A stretch of 64,000 bases of DNA from Verrucomicrobiota bacterium (GTDB lineage: Bacteria; Verrucomicrobiota; Verrucomicrobiia; Limisphaerales; J093). The notes below the pieces were generated by a model, which was given only the letters and a program-made list of their open reading frames with translations, searched no databases and had not been told where the DNA came from. Position 1 is the first letter of the stretch. Every line of letters begins with the position of its first letter. Location of the stretch: the NCBI GenBank assembly GCA_016716505.1, contig JADJWF010000002.1, positions 806,001 to 870,000 of the forward strand, in the 5' to 3' direction. Of the stretch, positions 19,425 through 27,828 are shown piece after piece. Both the position numbers and the translations under genes were made by a program.

Positions 19425-19886
19425 TCCGCCGGTCCTTTGTTCCCCGCTCGTTACGAGTGAGATGGAAGCGGGCAAGAACCGGTCAATTTATTGTCGCGGG
19501 TTCGGTCTGAAAACGCATGGCGGCCATCACCAGGACAGCGACCCACCTCCCGCTCCAGTTCGTCGCCAACTCCGACCGCTCCGTCCTCGCCGGGCTGGTC
19601 GCGTTCAGCGGCTGACGACCTTGCCGAACCGCTGCCGCTTGCCCCAGCGGACACCGAATCTCCCGGGTTCGCTCCTCGCCGCAACCCCCTTCGCCCGCTC
19701 TCACCGTCATCCCCATTGCGATCGCAATCATTGAGCACTCGTGCAGAAACCCTTTCTTGAATTACCTTGGCGACACCCGCTGGCCTTTTTGGGTGGCAGG
19801 CGGCCCACCTGCACAACTCTGCCCGTCCAGACTGGCCTTGAACGCCTTCGGCCCTTCGAGCGGGGGCCGGAACAAGCGATACGAAG
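19425..19886. other. Intergenic, no gene recognised
   Basis: About 460 bases between the transporter and the alpha/beta hydrolase genes, both on the plus strand. Open frames on either strand are short and Arg/Pro-rich with no domain. I see no RNA gene or strong hairpin terminator. Confidence 0.5.
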
Positions 19887-20726
19887 ATGACTCCAACCGT
19901 TCACCACCCGCCGGGGCCGGTCGAAAGCGAAGACGACCTCTGCCTTCGCATCCACGGTCCGGAGGCGGCGCCGGCGCTGGTCTATTTGCCTGGCCTCCAC
20001 GGCGACTGGACGTTGGTGGGCGGGTTCCGCGAAGCCGTTGCCCCGGCGGTGCGGTTCTGCGAGTTCACCTACCCGCGAACCGTGACGTGGTCGTTGGACG
20101 ACTACGCGGCAGCAATTGACCGTGCGCTCGCGAACGCAGGCGTGAAATCCGCGTGGCTGCTCGCGGAGTCCTTCGGCTCGCAGATCGCGTGGACGCTCCT
20201 CGGCCGGGGCCGGCCACAGTTCGCGGCGGAGGCGTTGATCCTGGCGGGCGGCTTCGTCCGTCACCCGCTGCCCCGGGTGGTCCAAGTCAGTGCGGCACTG
20301 CTCAGCCGGGTTTCCCACCGGTCACTGCAACGACCCCTCCAAGCTTACGCGGCGTATGCGCGGCGGCGGCGAGGCGCGTCGCCCGCCCGCCTCGCGGAGC
20401 AGGAGGAGTTCTTCGCCCGTCGCACCGCGCTCGACCTCGAGGCGGCGATTCATCGCCTGCGGTTGATCCACCTCGCCGACCTGCGACCCATCGCGGCGAC
20501 GACCCGGCGGCCGGTCTTCTATCTGACCGGGCTGTTCGACCCGGTGGTGCCGTGGCCGTCCGTACACCGCTGGCTGAAACGCCACTGCCCCGGTTATCGC
20601 GGGTGGCGGCTGATCAGCGGCGCCGACCACAATGTGCTCAGTTCGGCGGGCCCGGCGGCGCGACAGGTTCTGGCGTGGATGAAATCCACCACGCCCCAAG
20701 GCGGCGTTGCCCCGGGCGGCGGATGA
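19887..20726 (+). CDS. Alpha/beta hydrolase
   Basis: A 279-residue cytoplasmic alpha/beta hydrolase. The oxyanion-side motif YLPGLHGDWTLVGGF precedes the nucleophile elbow LLAESFGSQIAW, a GxSxG-type turn with Ala in the first glycine place. A late acidic residue is in YLTGLFDPVVPW and the catalytic histidine is in ISGADHNVLSSAG, giving a Ser-Asp-His triad. A cap region of about 70 Arg/Ala-rich residues lies between the nucleophile and the acid. The reaction is probably hydrolysis of an ester or similar bond; the substrate is unknown. The ATG at 19887 gives a standard short N-terminus. It stands alone between two long non-coding stretches. Confidence 0.85.
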   Translation: MTPTVHHPPGPVESEDDLCLRIHGPEAAPALVYLPGLHGDWTLVGGFREAVAPAVRFCEFTYPRTVTWSLDDYAAAIDRALANAGVKSAWLLAESFGSQIAWTLLGRGRPQFAAEALILAGGFVRHPLPRVVQVSAALLSRVSHRSLQRPLQAYAAYARRRRGASPARLAEQEEFFARRTALDLEAAIHRLRLIHLADLRPIAATTRRPVFYLTGLFDPVVPWPSVHRWLKRHCPGYRGWRLISGADHNVLSSAGPAARQVLAWMKSTTPQGGVAPGGG

Positions 20727-21230
20727 TTCCGGGCGGGCGCAACTCCCACTTTGCCGTCGAGCCTGTTTCCGCCACGCAAACGACCCGCGCGGAGTCGGTT
20801 CCCAGCCCGCATAGTGCGCGGTGCAGCGGAGCGGCGGGCGTACGGGGCGGCATTTGCCGGAGCGCTGATGGCGGCTACGGCTTCCGCGTGAGCTCCGACG
20901 ACAACGGATCATTCAGTGACTCTGGTCTGATGCATGATCAGTTCCCCGTGACGATCGCTACGGATGAACGCGCTTCGTTGTGAGGGATCGGTGACGTTCA
21001 CGGGCTTGATGGCAGTCCAGACGTCCCCGGCTTGGAGGTGCTCGCGAATTCGTGGCAGCATCCTAGCGAAAGCGTCATGTTGAGCCGATTCCGCCCATCC
21101 GAACGCTGGCTCGTTGACGCCTTACAATGCCCTCGCACCTCGGTCGCAATCGTCGCCTCACTCCTCATGGACTGCGGCTCAACTGCTTCGTCCGGCGGAC
21201 TCGCTTCGCATTACTGAAAGTGGCCATGCC
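20727..21230. other. Intergenic, no gene recognised
   Basis: About 500 bases downstream of the hydrolase gene. Base use looks less GC-rich than in surrounding genes around 20900-21230. No protein or RNA gene is recognised. It may contain remnants of transferred DNA, but nothing identifiable. Confidence 0.45.
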
Positions 21231-21535
21231 ATGCATGTCGCCAAGGTCATCCAGCTGTCGCTGCTGACTCTCGCGGTCATGCGAGTTGCGAGCTGGTCTC
21301 TCGGGTGGTTACCCAACGGCTGACCCGAGCCAGGCGGTTTAGCATCGCCCTGCTCTCCAATGTGAGCGCGTGGATTGCCTGTGCTGGTGTCCTCGTCACC
21401 CAGCGGATTCCGGGTGAACTGATGGATTGGACGGCACTGACATTTGGCATCGTGGTCTTCACGACGTATGCCCTGATGGATCTCCGCTGGACCCCTTGTA
21501 CGAAGCAGCGATTCAGCGATGACGCCTCCTCCTGA
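21231..21535 (+). pseudogene. Small three-helix membrane protein, probably frameshifted
   Basis: Two overlapping frames together describe a protein of about 101 residues. The first frame begins at the ATG at 21231 (MHVAKVIQLSLLTLAVMRVA) and stops at 21323. The second supplies TRARRFSIALLSNVSAWIAC and WTALTFGIVVFTTYALMDL up to 21535. Adding one C near 21320, turning GGCTGA into GGCCTGA, fuses them through ...LPNG-LTRARRFS without a stop. The joined protein would have three hydrophobic helices, one from the first frame and two from the second. I do not recognise the family. The continuous hydrophobic pattern and basic linker argue for a real gene broken by one base, but this is inference. Confidence 0.4.
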
Positions 21536-21862
21536 GCGGAACTCGCCCCACCAGCCGGCTCCAGCGACTGCCGGTATTGCATCTTGGACTGCGCCCGTCC
21601 ACTGGCGCTCTGAGAGTCACGCCCCCGCCCGGACCGCCTCCACCCAACAACCGCGAGGGTGATCATCCGTGCCCGCCAGGGCGGGTCGGCCCCCCTTGGA
21701 AGCGCGGCGGACCCGCCGCCCGCTCGCCGCCACCGCTGCGGTACTGATCCTACGCGACCCGGCGGCGCAACCGCCCCGATCACCGGGTCGTTCCGCCTAC
21801 AAATCGCGGCTGGAAATACACTGGCCAGCGGCAGGCCACCCGGTTAAGCCAGTCCCGCAGTC
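21536..21862. other. Intergenic, no gene recognised
   Basis: About 330 bases before the LemA cluster. A weak six-base-pair hairpin (GCGGCG-GACC-CGCCGC) is present near 21707. No gene is recognised; the promoter of the following four-gene cluster probably lies at the right end. Confidence 0.45.
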
Positions 21863-22540
21863 GTGGAAGCTCCCATCCTTATCTTGGGCTTGATGGCGAT
21901 GCTGGTCATTGCCGGGATCATCGCCGGCGTGGTGGCCGCGCGAAAGCGACGGGACGCGCTCCTGCAACTGGCGGTGCGCCTCGGTCTGGAGTTCCACCCG
22001 GAGAACGACTACGACCTGCCACACCAGTTCCGCTTCCTGAACAAGTTGCGCCAGGGCCAGAACCGCTACGCCTTCAACCGGCTGGCCGGCTACTACCGCG
22101 GCCACCCCATCCGGGTCTTCGACTTTCACTACGAGACCAGGTCCAGCGACTCGAAGGGCAACTCGCAAACCCACCACCACTATTTCTCGTTCTTCATGCT
22201 CCTGCTGCCACGCGAGTTTCCCGAGGTAACCATTGCGCGCGAAGGCCTGCTCTCGAAGCTCGCCCAGGCATTGGGCTACGACGACATTGACTTCGAGTCC
22301 GCCGAGTTCTCGCGCAAATTCTGCGTGCGCTCGAAGGACAAACGCTTTGCCTACGACGTCTGCAACCCGCGGATGATCGAATACCTGCTGGCCAACCCGG
22401 ACCTGACGCTGGAAATCGAAGGCCCCATCCTCGCGTTGGCATTTCCCTCGCGCTTGAAGCCCGAGCGGATCGAACCCAACCTCCAGCGCTTGGTGACCGT
22501 CCGCGAACTGCTCCCCGCCTACCTGTTCAACTCGCCCTGA
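21863..22540 (+). CDS. Membrane-anchored protein of unknown function, partner of LemA
   Basis: A 225-residue protein with one N-terminal membrane helix (residues about 3-25, LILGLMAMLVIAGIIAGVVA) and a basic cytoplasmic border (ARKRRD). The soluble part begins LQLAVRLGLEFHPENDYDLP and contains the pattern 'GHPIRVFDFHYET', a His-rich turn, and 'YDDIDFESAEFSRKFCVRSKD'. I know similar 'large-F-D-Y/DIDFES' proteins as uncharacterised families in Verrucomicrobiota and Planctomycetota. The GTG at 21863 is used because it places the membrane helix at the extreme N-terminus. The lemA gene starts two bases after its stop, so the two are almost certainly co-transcribed. Function unknown; an envelope-associated role is inferred. 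Confidence 0.7.
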   Translation: MEAPILILGLMAMLVIAGIIAGVVAARKRRDALLQLAVRLGLEFHPENDYDLPHQFRFLNKLRQGQNRYAFNRLAGYYRGHPIRVFDFHYETRSSDSKGNSQTHHHYFSFFMLLLPREFPEVTIAREGLLSKLAQALGYDDIDFESAEFSRKFCVRSKDKRFAYDVCNPRMIEYLLANPDLTLEIEGPILALAFPSRLKPERIEPNLQRLVTVRELLPAYLFNSP

Positions 22541-22542
22541 CC

Positions 22543-23100
22543 ATGGAAGTCCTGATTCTCCTCGCCTTGCTCGCGCTCGCGCCGCTGCTTTACGTGATCG
22601 TCCAGTACAACGGTCTCGTGGCCCTGCGCAACCACATCTCCGAAGCCTGGAGCAACGTGGACACCGAACTCCGGCGCCGCTACGACCTCATCCCGAACCT
22701 CGTCGCCACCGTCCAAGGCTACGCCGCCCACGAACGCGAGTTGCTCGAGCGCGTGACCGCCCTCCGCGACCGCTGCTTCGCCAATCGCGGCGCCGTCGGC
22801 GATCAGGCACGCGACGAGACGCAGTTGGTGGATGCCCTCAAACAACTACTGCTGCGCGTTGAGAACTACCCGCAGCTCAAGGCCGACCAGCACTTCCTCG
22901 AACTCCAGCGCGAGCTGGTCAACACCGAGGACCGCATCCAGGCGGCCCGGCGTTTCTACAACGGCAACGTGCGCGACTACCGCAACAAGCGCGAGTCCTT
23001 CCCCAGCAACCTCGTGGCGGCGATGTTCAACTTCCCGCCCGCGGAGTTCTTCAGCGTGCCGCCGGCCGTCCAGGGCGTCCCCGACGTGCAGTTTGCTTGA
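22543..23100 (+). CDS. lemA: LemA family protein
   Basis: A 185-residue LemA protein with a single N-terminal membrane helix (residues about 2-20, LILLALLALAPLLYVIVQYN), leaving a long helical bundle outside. Family motifs are clear: YNGLVALRNHISEAWSNVD, then LRRRYDLIPNLVATVQGYA, then ELVNTEDRIQAARRFYNGNV, then YRNKRESFPSNLVAAMF. LemA proteins are conserved, their biochemical role is poorly defined, and they often sit next to membrane or stress genes. The usual partner genes (M48 protease or TPM-domain protein) are missing; instead it is followed by a J-domain-like and a HIRAN-domain gene. The ATG lies two bases after the preceding stop. Confidence 0.95.
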   Translation: MEVLILLALLALAPLLYVIVQYNGLVALRNHISEAWSNVDTELRRRYDLIPNLVATVQGYAAHERELLERVTALRDRCFANRGAVGDQARDETQLVDALKQLLLRVENYPQLKADQHFLELQRELVNTEDRIQAARRFYNGNVRDYRNKRESFPSNLVAAMFNFPPAEFFSVPPAVQGVPDVQFA

Positions 23101-23128
23101 CCGACCGGCGACAGCCACCCCTGCCGCC

Positions 23129-23959
23129 ATGAGCGAAACCCTCTTCCCGCATCCCGAAGTCCGGCGACTGGCGGATGAAAACGCCGTGCTCCGCGAGGAG
23201 CTGGTGCGCCTGTTGACCGAGGCGGAGAACCTCGTCCAAGTCGTGAAGCCAAACCTGCTGGCGCAGTATCAGGCGTTGCTCGGCGCGTGGGAGCTGCGGG
23301 TCTTGCAGGCACAGTTTGAAACGGCCCGCCTCCGCCGCCAGATCGAACTGGCGCAGGCCAGCCTCAATCGGGGCGTACCGCCGGACCTCCGCGCCATCGA
23401 ACGCCAGTTGGAGTCGGATTTTCTGGCCTGGCAGGCGCGCCTCCGGGAGGCGCGGGACCGCATCCTAGCCGCCGAGATGCGGCTGAAACACCTGCTGCCG
23501 CCCGCCGAGGACCGCGAATTCAAGGCCCTCTATCGCACCTTGGTGAAGAAGCTGCATCCGGATGTGAATCCGCCGCTGACTGGCGACCAGCGCCGGCTCT
23601 GGCTGCGGGTGCAGGCCGCCCACGCCGCCGGCGACCTGCCGGAACTGCGGGCCTTGGCTTTGCTCGCCGAGAAGTCCGGCCCCGTACCGCCGCCAACCAA
23701 ATCGCTGGACCAACTCCGCCTGGATCAACAGACCCTTCAGCGGCAGATTGCGGAGCTGTTGCGCCGGATCGAAACGATCCAGAGCCAGCCACCGTTCACG
23801 CTGCGCCCGCAGTTGGCGGACGAGGCCTGGGTCGCCCAACGGCGACAGGAGCTCGAAGCGCAAATCCAGCAGGTCGAAGCCCAGCGCCAAGCCCTTGCGG
23901 CGCACTGGCAGCGGATCCTCATCGGCACTTGGCATGGACCACTCCCTGGCAACAATTGA
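23129..23959 (+). CDS. J-domain-like coiled-coil protein
   Basis: A 276-residue soluble protein. Its centre has the core of a J domain (REFKALYRTLVKKLHPDVNPP) with the HPD tripeptide at residues 143-145, the motif that stimulates Hsp70 ATPase. The J-domain core is flanked by long coiled-coil segments: about residues 10-130 (many Leu/Glu/Arg heptads) and about 195-265 (Gln/Arg-rich). It probably recruits DnaK to a client, perhaps its LemA or HIRAN neighbours (inference). Helix I of a standard J domain is not obvious, so it may be a shortened or divergent version. Its last 26 bases overlap the start of the HIRAN gene, suggesting translational coupling. Confidence 0.78.
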   Translation: MSETLFPHPEVRRLADENAVLREELVRLLTEAENLVQVVKPNLLAQYQALLGAWELRVLQAQFETARLRRQIELAQASLNRGVPPDLRAIERQLESDFLAWQARLREARDRILAAEMRLKHLLPPAEDREFKALYRTLVKKLHPDVNPPLTGDQRRLWLRVQAAHAAGDLPELRALALLAEKSGPVPPPTKSLDQLRLDQQTLQRQIAELLRRIETIQSQPPFTLRPQLADEAWVAQRRQELEAQIQQVEAQRQALAAHWQRILIGTWHGPLPGNN

Positions 23960-24332
23960 CCCCGCCCTCCTCGCGCTGATGCACGGCGCGTTTGGCCAGG
24001 ACGGCGCGCTGCTACCCTTCGCCCGCGAGATCATGCTCATCGAGTGCCACATCGCCGGGACCAGCCACCGCGATGTGAAGTCCGTCGAACCGGGCCTCAA
24101 GCCCGGTGCCTTCCTCGTGCTCAAGCGCGAACCGGACAATCCGCACGACAGCCTGGCCATCATGATCTTCGACGAAGCCGGGCATCATCTCGGCTACGTC
24201 CCCCGCGCCAAGAATGAGGCCCTCGCCCGCCTGATGGATGCCGGCAAACTCCTCTTCGGCAGGTTGGAAGCGAAGGCGTGGGTCGGCGACTGGCTCAAGG
24301 TCGAGGCGCGGATCTACCTGCGGGATTTCTAA
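23934..24332 (+). CDS. HIRAN domain protein
   Basis: A 132-residue protein that is almost entirely a HIRAN domain. The core reads IECHIAGTSHRDVKSVEP, then LKPGAFLVLKREPDNPHDS, LAIMIFDEAGHHLGYVPR and LEAKAWVGDWLKVEARIY. The 'REPDNPHDxLAI' and 'GxxLGYVPRxxN' stretches are the family signature. In eukaryotic HLTF/Rad5 this domain binds 3' DNA ends; stand-alone bacterial versions are uncharacterised but assumed to bind DNA or a similar ligand. The ATG at 23934 lies inside the J-protein gene, giving a 26-base overlap. It ends the four-gene run that starts at 21863; the promoter of rpmH follows about 195 bases later. Confidence 0.88.
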   Translation: MDHSLATIDPALLALMHGAFGQDGALLPFAREIMLIECHIAGTSHRDVKSVEPGLKPGAFLVLKREPDNPHDSLAIMIFDEAGHHLGYVPRAKNEALARLMDAGKLLFGRLEAKAWVGDWLKVEARIYLRDF

Positions 24333-24653
24333 GTCGCTACGAGCGGGCGACGCATCCCTTGATTCTCGGTCGCTCCCGCATCCCGGGACGGCTGCCGGCC
24401 CGCCTCACGACGGGGAGCCGCTTTCACCACTGGCGGGAGACGCTGCGGCTCCCTCAAAGCGGCCGGTAAAGACCCACGTGACTGCTGCCAATCCTTACCC
24501 GCCGATTGGGGGGCCGCCGCGCCGCTTGACGCATCCCCGTTCGTTGTTATCGTCCGCGCTTCCGTTTGGGGAGCGCCGTTTCCGTGATGGTCGGCAAGTG
24601 GTTCAAAGAAGTTGGGATCCTTTGGGTTCGCGCTCGAAAACGGCCCGATTTGC
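24333..24653. other. Leader region upstream of rpmH
   Basis: About 320 bases with no gene between the HIRAN gene and rpmH. It carries the promoter at 24526-24553 and a 5' leader of roughly 90 bases before the rpmH ATG. I looked for DnaA boxes because rpmH is often near the replication origin, but saw none. Confidence 0.55.
24526..24553 (+). promoter_or_regulatory. Sigma-70-type promoter for rpmH-rnpA block
   Basis: TTGACG and TATCGT are separated by 16 bases, matching the -35 and -10 consensus at five and four of six positions. It lies about 100 bases upstream of rpmH, the usual place for the promoter of this housekeeping operon. Confidence 0.55.
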
Positions 24654-24791
24654 ATGAAACGTACGTATCAACCCTCGAAAATCCGCCGAAAGCGTCAACA
24701 TGGCTTTCTGGCTCGCAACCGCTCGAAGAGCGGCCGTGCCATTCTGGCCCGCCGGCGGCGGGTCGGCCGCAAGCGCCTGACCCCGGTTTGA
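24654..24791 (+). CDS. rpmH: 50S ribosomal protein L34
   Basis: A 45-residue protein that matches L34 from end to end: MKRTYQPSKIRRKRQHGFLA, then RNRSKSGRAILARRRRVGRK, ending RLTPV. L34 binds 23S rRNA in the large subunit and the length is normal. It is followed nine bases later by rnpA, the canonical gene order. A recognisable promoter lies at 24526-24553. Confidence 0.98.
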   Translation: MKRTYQPSKIRRKRQHGFLARNRSKSGRAILARRRRVGRKRLTPV

Positions 24792-24800
24792 TTCGCCGTC

Positions 24801-25178
24801 ATGCCCGCGAGCGTCCCCAGGCGATTTCGCCTGCCGCGGGAGCAGCGCCTCCGCCATTCCCGCGAGTATGCCGCCGCGCGCGAGACCGGTCTCCGGGCGG
24901 TGCGGAAGTGCCTGATCGCCAACCTGCAGCCGTTGACGCCGCCAGCCACGGCACGACTGGGAGTGGTCACGAGTCGCAAAGTCGGTCCGGCTGTGGTCCG
25001 GAGCCGGGCGCGACGGCTGCTGCGGGAGGCCTTCCGCCTCAATCAAGACCAGCTCCGGTGTCCGGCCGTCGTCGTTTTGGTGGCGCGCCCAGCCATCGCC
25101 CGTTGCGGGCTGCAAGAGGTGGAACGGGAACTCAAAAGCGTCTGGCGGGAAGCGGGTTTGCTCTCCGCTGACAGGTGA
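24801..25178 (+). CDS. rnpA: Ribonuclease P protein component
   Basis: A 125-residue basic protein that assists the RNase P RNA in tRNA 5' processing. The family signature is RSRARRLLREAFRLN, preceded by RLGVVTSRKVGPAVV, the central cleft that holds the 5' leader. The N-terminus RLPREQRLRHSREYAAARE matches the usual start region. It lies nine bases after rpmH, and its stop overlaps the GTG start of yidD, so the block is tightly coupled. The length is normal. The ATG at 24801 is used; a start a few codons later would also be plausible. Confidence 0.95.
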   Translation: MPASVPRRFRLPREQRLRHSREYAAARETGLRAVRKCLIANLQPLTPPATARLGVVTSRKVGPAVVRSRARRLLREAFRLNQDQLRCPAVVVLVARPAIARCGLQEVERELKSVWREAGLLSADR

Positions 25179-25498
25179 ACCCGGCCCAGCACATTTTGGT
25201 GGCGGCGCTGCGTCTCTACCAGTGGGCCGTGTCGCCCCTGGTCGCCGGCGTGTTTGGGCCTCTGGCACGATGCCGGTTCCAGCCGACGTGTTCGGCGTAT
25301 GCCCTCGAAGCGGTGCGGATTCACGGGGCACTGCGGGGAACCTGGCTGGCAATCTGCCGGTTGGGTCGCTGTCACCCTTGGGGAGGCTGCGGCCACGATC
25401 CAGTCCCGCCCCGCCGCACCAACATCGTGGGCGGGCCGCCAGTCGCGCTTTCGTCCATTCATCCGTCCGCTGGCGGGCTGACCACCGGGACGCGCTGA
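25175..25498 (+). CDS. yidD: Membrane protein insertion efficiency factor YidD
   Basis: A 107-residue YidD protein, which helps YidC-dependent insertion of membrane proteins. Signature residues are present: LYQWAVSPLVAG, then CRFQPTCSAYALEAVRIHGA, then LAICRLGRCHPWGGCGHDPV, with the conserved cysteines. An N-terminal amphipathic helix binds the membrane. The C-terminal 30 residues extend beyond most homologues. The start is GTG at 25175 overlapping the rnpA stop (GTGA), and yidC begins eight bases after its stop, the canonical arrangement. Confidence 0.95.
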   Translation: MNPAQHILVAALRLYQWAVSPLVAGVFGPLARCRFQPTCSAYALEAVRIHGALRGTWLAICRLGRCHPWGGCGHDPVPPRRTNIVGGPPVALSSIHPSAGGLTTGTR

Positions 25499-25506
25499 GA
25501 ATTCTC

Positions 25507-27306
25507 ATGGATCGCAAGTCAATCGTCATTCTGATCGCCTGCTTCGTCCTGCTGATGCTGTGGATGCCGCTGGTGAACAAGATTTTCCCGCCGACGCGGG
25601 TCCCGGTCGCGACCAATGCGGTCGCGACGGCCGCTGGCACCAATGCCCCGCCCGTGGCGAGACCGGAGGCAGCGTCATCCACTCCGACCATCAGTGCGCC
25701 GGCCATGCCGGTGGATGCGTGGACGCCCCCGGCTGAACCGGAGGAATTGCTGACGATCTCGACCGCGCAAGCCCGGTACACCTTCTCGTCGCACGGCGGC
25801 GGGCTGAAGTCCGTCGAACTCACCAAGTACCCGGAAGCGGTGGCGTGCGGCAAGAAGCAGCGGGCGGCCAACACCAATCGCTGGGCCAGACTCAATGACA
25901 AGGCACCGCTGCCGGCGTTGGCGTACCTCGGCGGCCGTGAACTGGAGGATGAGCGCCCATTCACCCTGACCCGCACCATCAGCGGCGCGCGCGCCCAGAA
26001 GACGCTGGCCAATGGAGCGGAGGTCATCAAGGACTTCACGTTGGGCACGAACCACCTGGTTGGTGCCACCATTCGCATCATCAACAAGTCCGAACAACCC
26101 ATGACCCTGCCCGCGCAGGAATTGCTGGTCGGCACCGCGGCTCCGTTGGGGCTGAAAGATAATGGCATGCTCCTTGGCGTGCAGTGGTACGACGGGCGGA
26201 AGGCGGAGTTCATCGGCGAAGGGTGGTTCGCAAACCGTTTTCTGGGATGCTTCCCCGGCACGCCCCGGACGGAATTCACGAGCGCCGGTGCGAGCAACGT
26301 GGCGTGGGCCGCCGTCCACAACCAGTTTTTCACGATGATCGCCGCGCCCGCGGAACCCGCGCTGCGGGTCGTGGCCCGGCGCATTGACCTGCCCCCACCA
26401 ACGGCCGCGGAGCTGGCGGAGGAGCCGGGGGCCGTGCTCAAGCCGCACGGGTACCAGACGGCGCTGGTCTATCCGGCAATCGTCCTGCCGCCGGGCGCTT
26501 CGCTGGAGCGGCGGGTGGACCTTTTCGCCGGCCCCAAGGAGTACAACACGCTGGCGCAGTTGCCCAAGGACCAGGACAAGGCGATGAACTTCACCACGTT
26601 CTTCGGCTGGTTCGCGCGGGCGCTGCTGATCTCGATGAACGGGATCCATCACCTGCTGGGCGTCCAGTACGGCGTGGCCATCATCATCATCACGGTCATC
26701 ATCAAGGCGCTGTTCTGGCCGCTGACGCAGGCCAGCACCCGTTCGATGAAGCGCATGGCCGCGCTGCAGCCGCAGATGAAGGCCATTCAGGAGAAGTACA
26801 AGGATGACCCGAAGAAGATGAACCTGAAGCTGATGGAGTTCATGAAGGAGAACCGCGTCAGCCCGCTGGGGGGCTGCCTGCCGATCCTGCTTCAGATTCC
26901 CGTGTTCATCGGCTTCTACCAGATGCTGCAGAGCGCCATCGAGCTGCGCGGGGCGCGCTTCCTCTGGGCGTGCGACCTGTCCCAGCCCGACACCGTGGCG
27001 TACATCTTCGGTTTCCCGATCAATCCGCTGCCTTTGTTGATGGGCGCGACCCAGTTCTGGCAGGCCCGCATGACGCCGCCTTCGCCCGGCATGGACCCGG
27101 TGCAGGCGAAGATGATGCAGTACATGCCGCTCATCTTCATTTTCATCCTCTACAACTTCTCATCGGGGTTGGCGTTGTACTGGACGGTTCAAAACCTGAT
27201 CAGCATTCTGCAAATGAAGCTGACCAAGAACGCCAGCCCCGCCGCCCCGGCCGCGGCGGCACCGGCCGGCCCGGCTCGTCCCCCAGTCCCGAAGCGGAAG
27301 AAGTAG
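25507..27306 (+). CDS. yidC: Membrane protein insertase YidC
   Basis: A 599-residue inner-membrane insertase of the Gram-negative type. It has an N-terminal helix (IVILIACFVLLMLWMPLV) and a Pro/Thr/Ala-rich linker. A large periplasmic beta-domain (about residues 80-350) follows, then the conserved C-terminal core. The core shows MNGIHHLLGVQYGVAIIIIT, then KRMAALQPQMKAIQEKYKDD with the family signature, then RVSPLGGCLPILLQIPVFIG and FSSGLALYWTVQNLISILQM. The basic Pro-rich tail ends in KRKK. It inserts and folds membrane proteins alone or with SecYEG. The ATG at 25507 matches other YidC starts. The long periplasmic domain agrees with an outer-membrane organism. Confidence 0.97.
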   Translation: MDRKSIVILIACFVLLMLWMPLVNKIFPPTRVPVATNAVATAAGTNAPPVARPEAASSTPTISAPAMPVDAWTPPAEPEELLTISTAQARYTFSSHGGGLKSVELTKYPEAVACGKKQRAANTNRWARLNDKAPLPALAYLGGRELEDERPFTLTRTISGARAQKTLANGAEVIKDFTLGTNHLVGATIRIINKSEQPMTLPAQELLVGTAAPLGLKDNGMLLGVQWYDGRKAEFIGEGWFANRFLGCFPGTPRTEFTSAGASNVAWAAVHNQFFTMIAAPAEPALRVVARRIDLPPPTAAELAEEPGAVLKPHGYQTALVYPAIVLPPGASLERRVDLFAGPKEYNTLAQLPKDQDKAMNFTTFFGWFARALLISMNGIHHLLGVQYGVAIIIITVIIKALFWPLTQASTRSMKRMAALQPQMKAIQEKYKDDPKKMNLKLMEFMKENRVSPLGGCLPILLQIPVFIGFYQMLQSAIELRGARFLWACDLSQPDTVAYIFGFPINPLPLLMGATQFWQARMTPPSPGMDPVQAKMMQYMPLIFIFILYNFSSGLALYWTVQNLISILQMKLTKNASPAAPAAAAPAGPARPPVPKRKK

Positions 27307-27343
27307 TCTGTCACGCCACCGTCAACCTGCGCCCCCTGATCCC

Positions 27344-27793
27344 ATGCCCGTCAACGCTCCTGCGCTCACCGAAGAGTTCCTCCGCCTGCTTGGTTTCGAC
27401 GCCACGGTGGTGGCACATCCATTTGACGACGGCCTCCTGCTGGAGGTCCAGTGCGAGGACGCCGGCCGGTTGATCGGCAGCCAGGGCCAGGTCCTGGGGC
27501 AGCTTCAGTACCTCATCAACCGGATGATCTACCAGGCCGATCCCGACCATCCGAAGGTTGCGATTGATGCCGGCGGCTACCGGACGAAGATCCGCGAGGA
27601 ACTCACCGCCCGCGCCCGGGCAGCCGCCGAAAAGGTCCGGCGCTGGGGGGATGTCGTGGAGTTGGAACCCATGAATGCCTTCGAGCGCTACCTCATCCAC
27701 CAGGCGCTCAAGGACGATCCGACCGTCGAAACCCACAGCGTGGAGGTTGAGGGCACCAGCAAGAAGGCCATCCTCTTGCGCCCCCGCCGCTAG
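27344..27793 (+). CDS. khpB: KhpB/Jag-like RNA-binding protein (KH + R3H)
   Basis: A 149-residue RNA-binding protein. A type II KH domain carries the loop GRLIGSQGQVLGQLQYLINR, followed by an R3H domain seen in 'ELEPMNAFERYLIHQALKDD' with the R-x3-H spacing (Arg-Tyr-Leu-Ile-His). KhpB binds many small RNAs and mRNAs and affects cell elongation in Firmicutes. This copy lacks the N-terminal Jag_N domain found in Bacillus, a short form common in Gram-negative relatives. It lies 37 bases after yidC, as in many genomes. No mnmE gene follows, although one often does elsewhere. Confidence 0.93.
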   Translation: MPVNAPALTEEFLRLLGFDATVVAHPFDDGLLLEVQCEDAGRLIGSQGQVLGQLQYLINRMIYQADPDHPKVAIDAGGYRTKIREELTARARAAAEKVRRWGDVVELEPMNAFERYLIHQALKDDPTVETHSVEVEGTSKKAILLRPRR

Positions 27794-27828
27794 CGTCCGG
27801 CCCCAGCCCCTCTCTCCCCAGCCGGCCC

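Noticed and set aside
24333..24653. Replication origin next to rpmH
   Set aside because: No dnaA gene, DnaA boxes or AT-rich unwinding region are present around the rpmH block.
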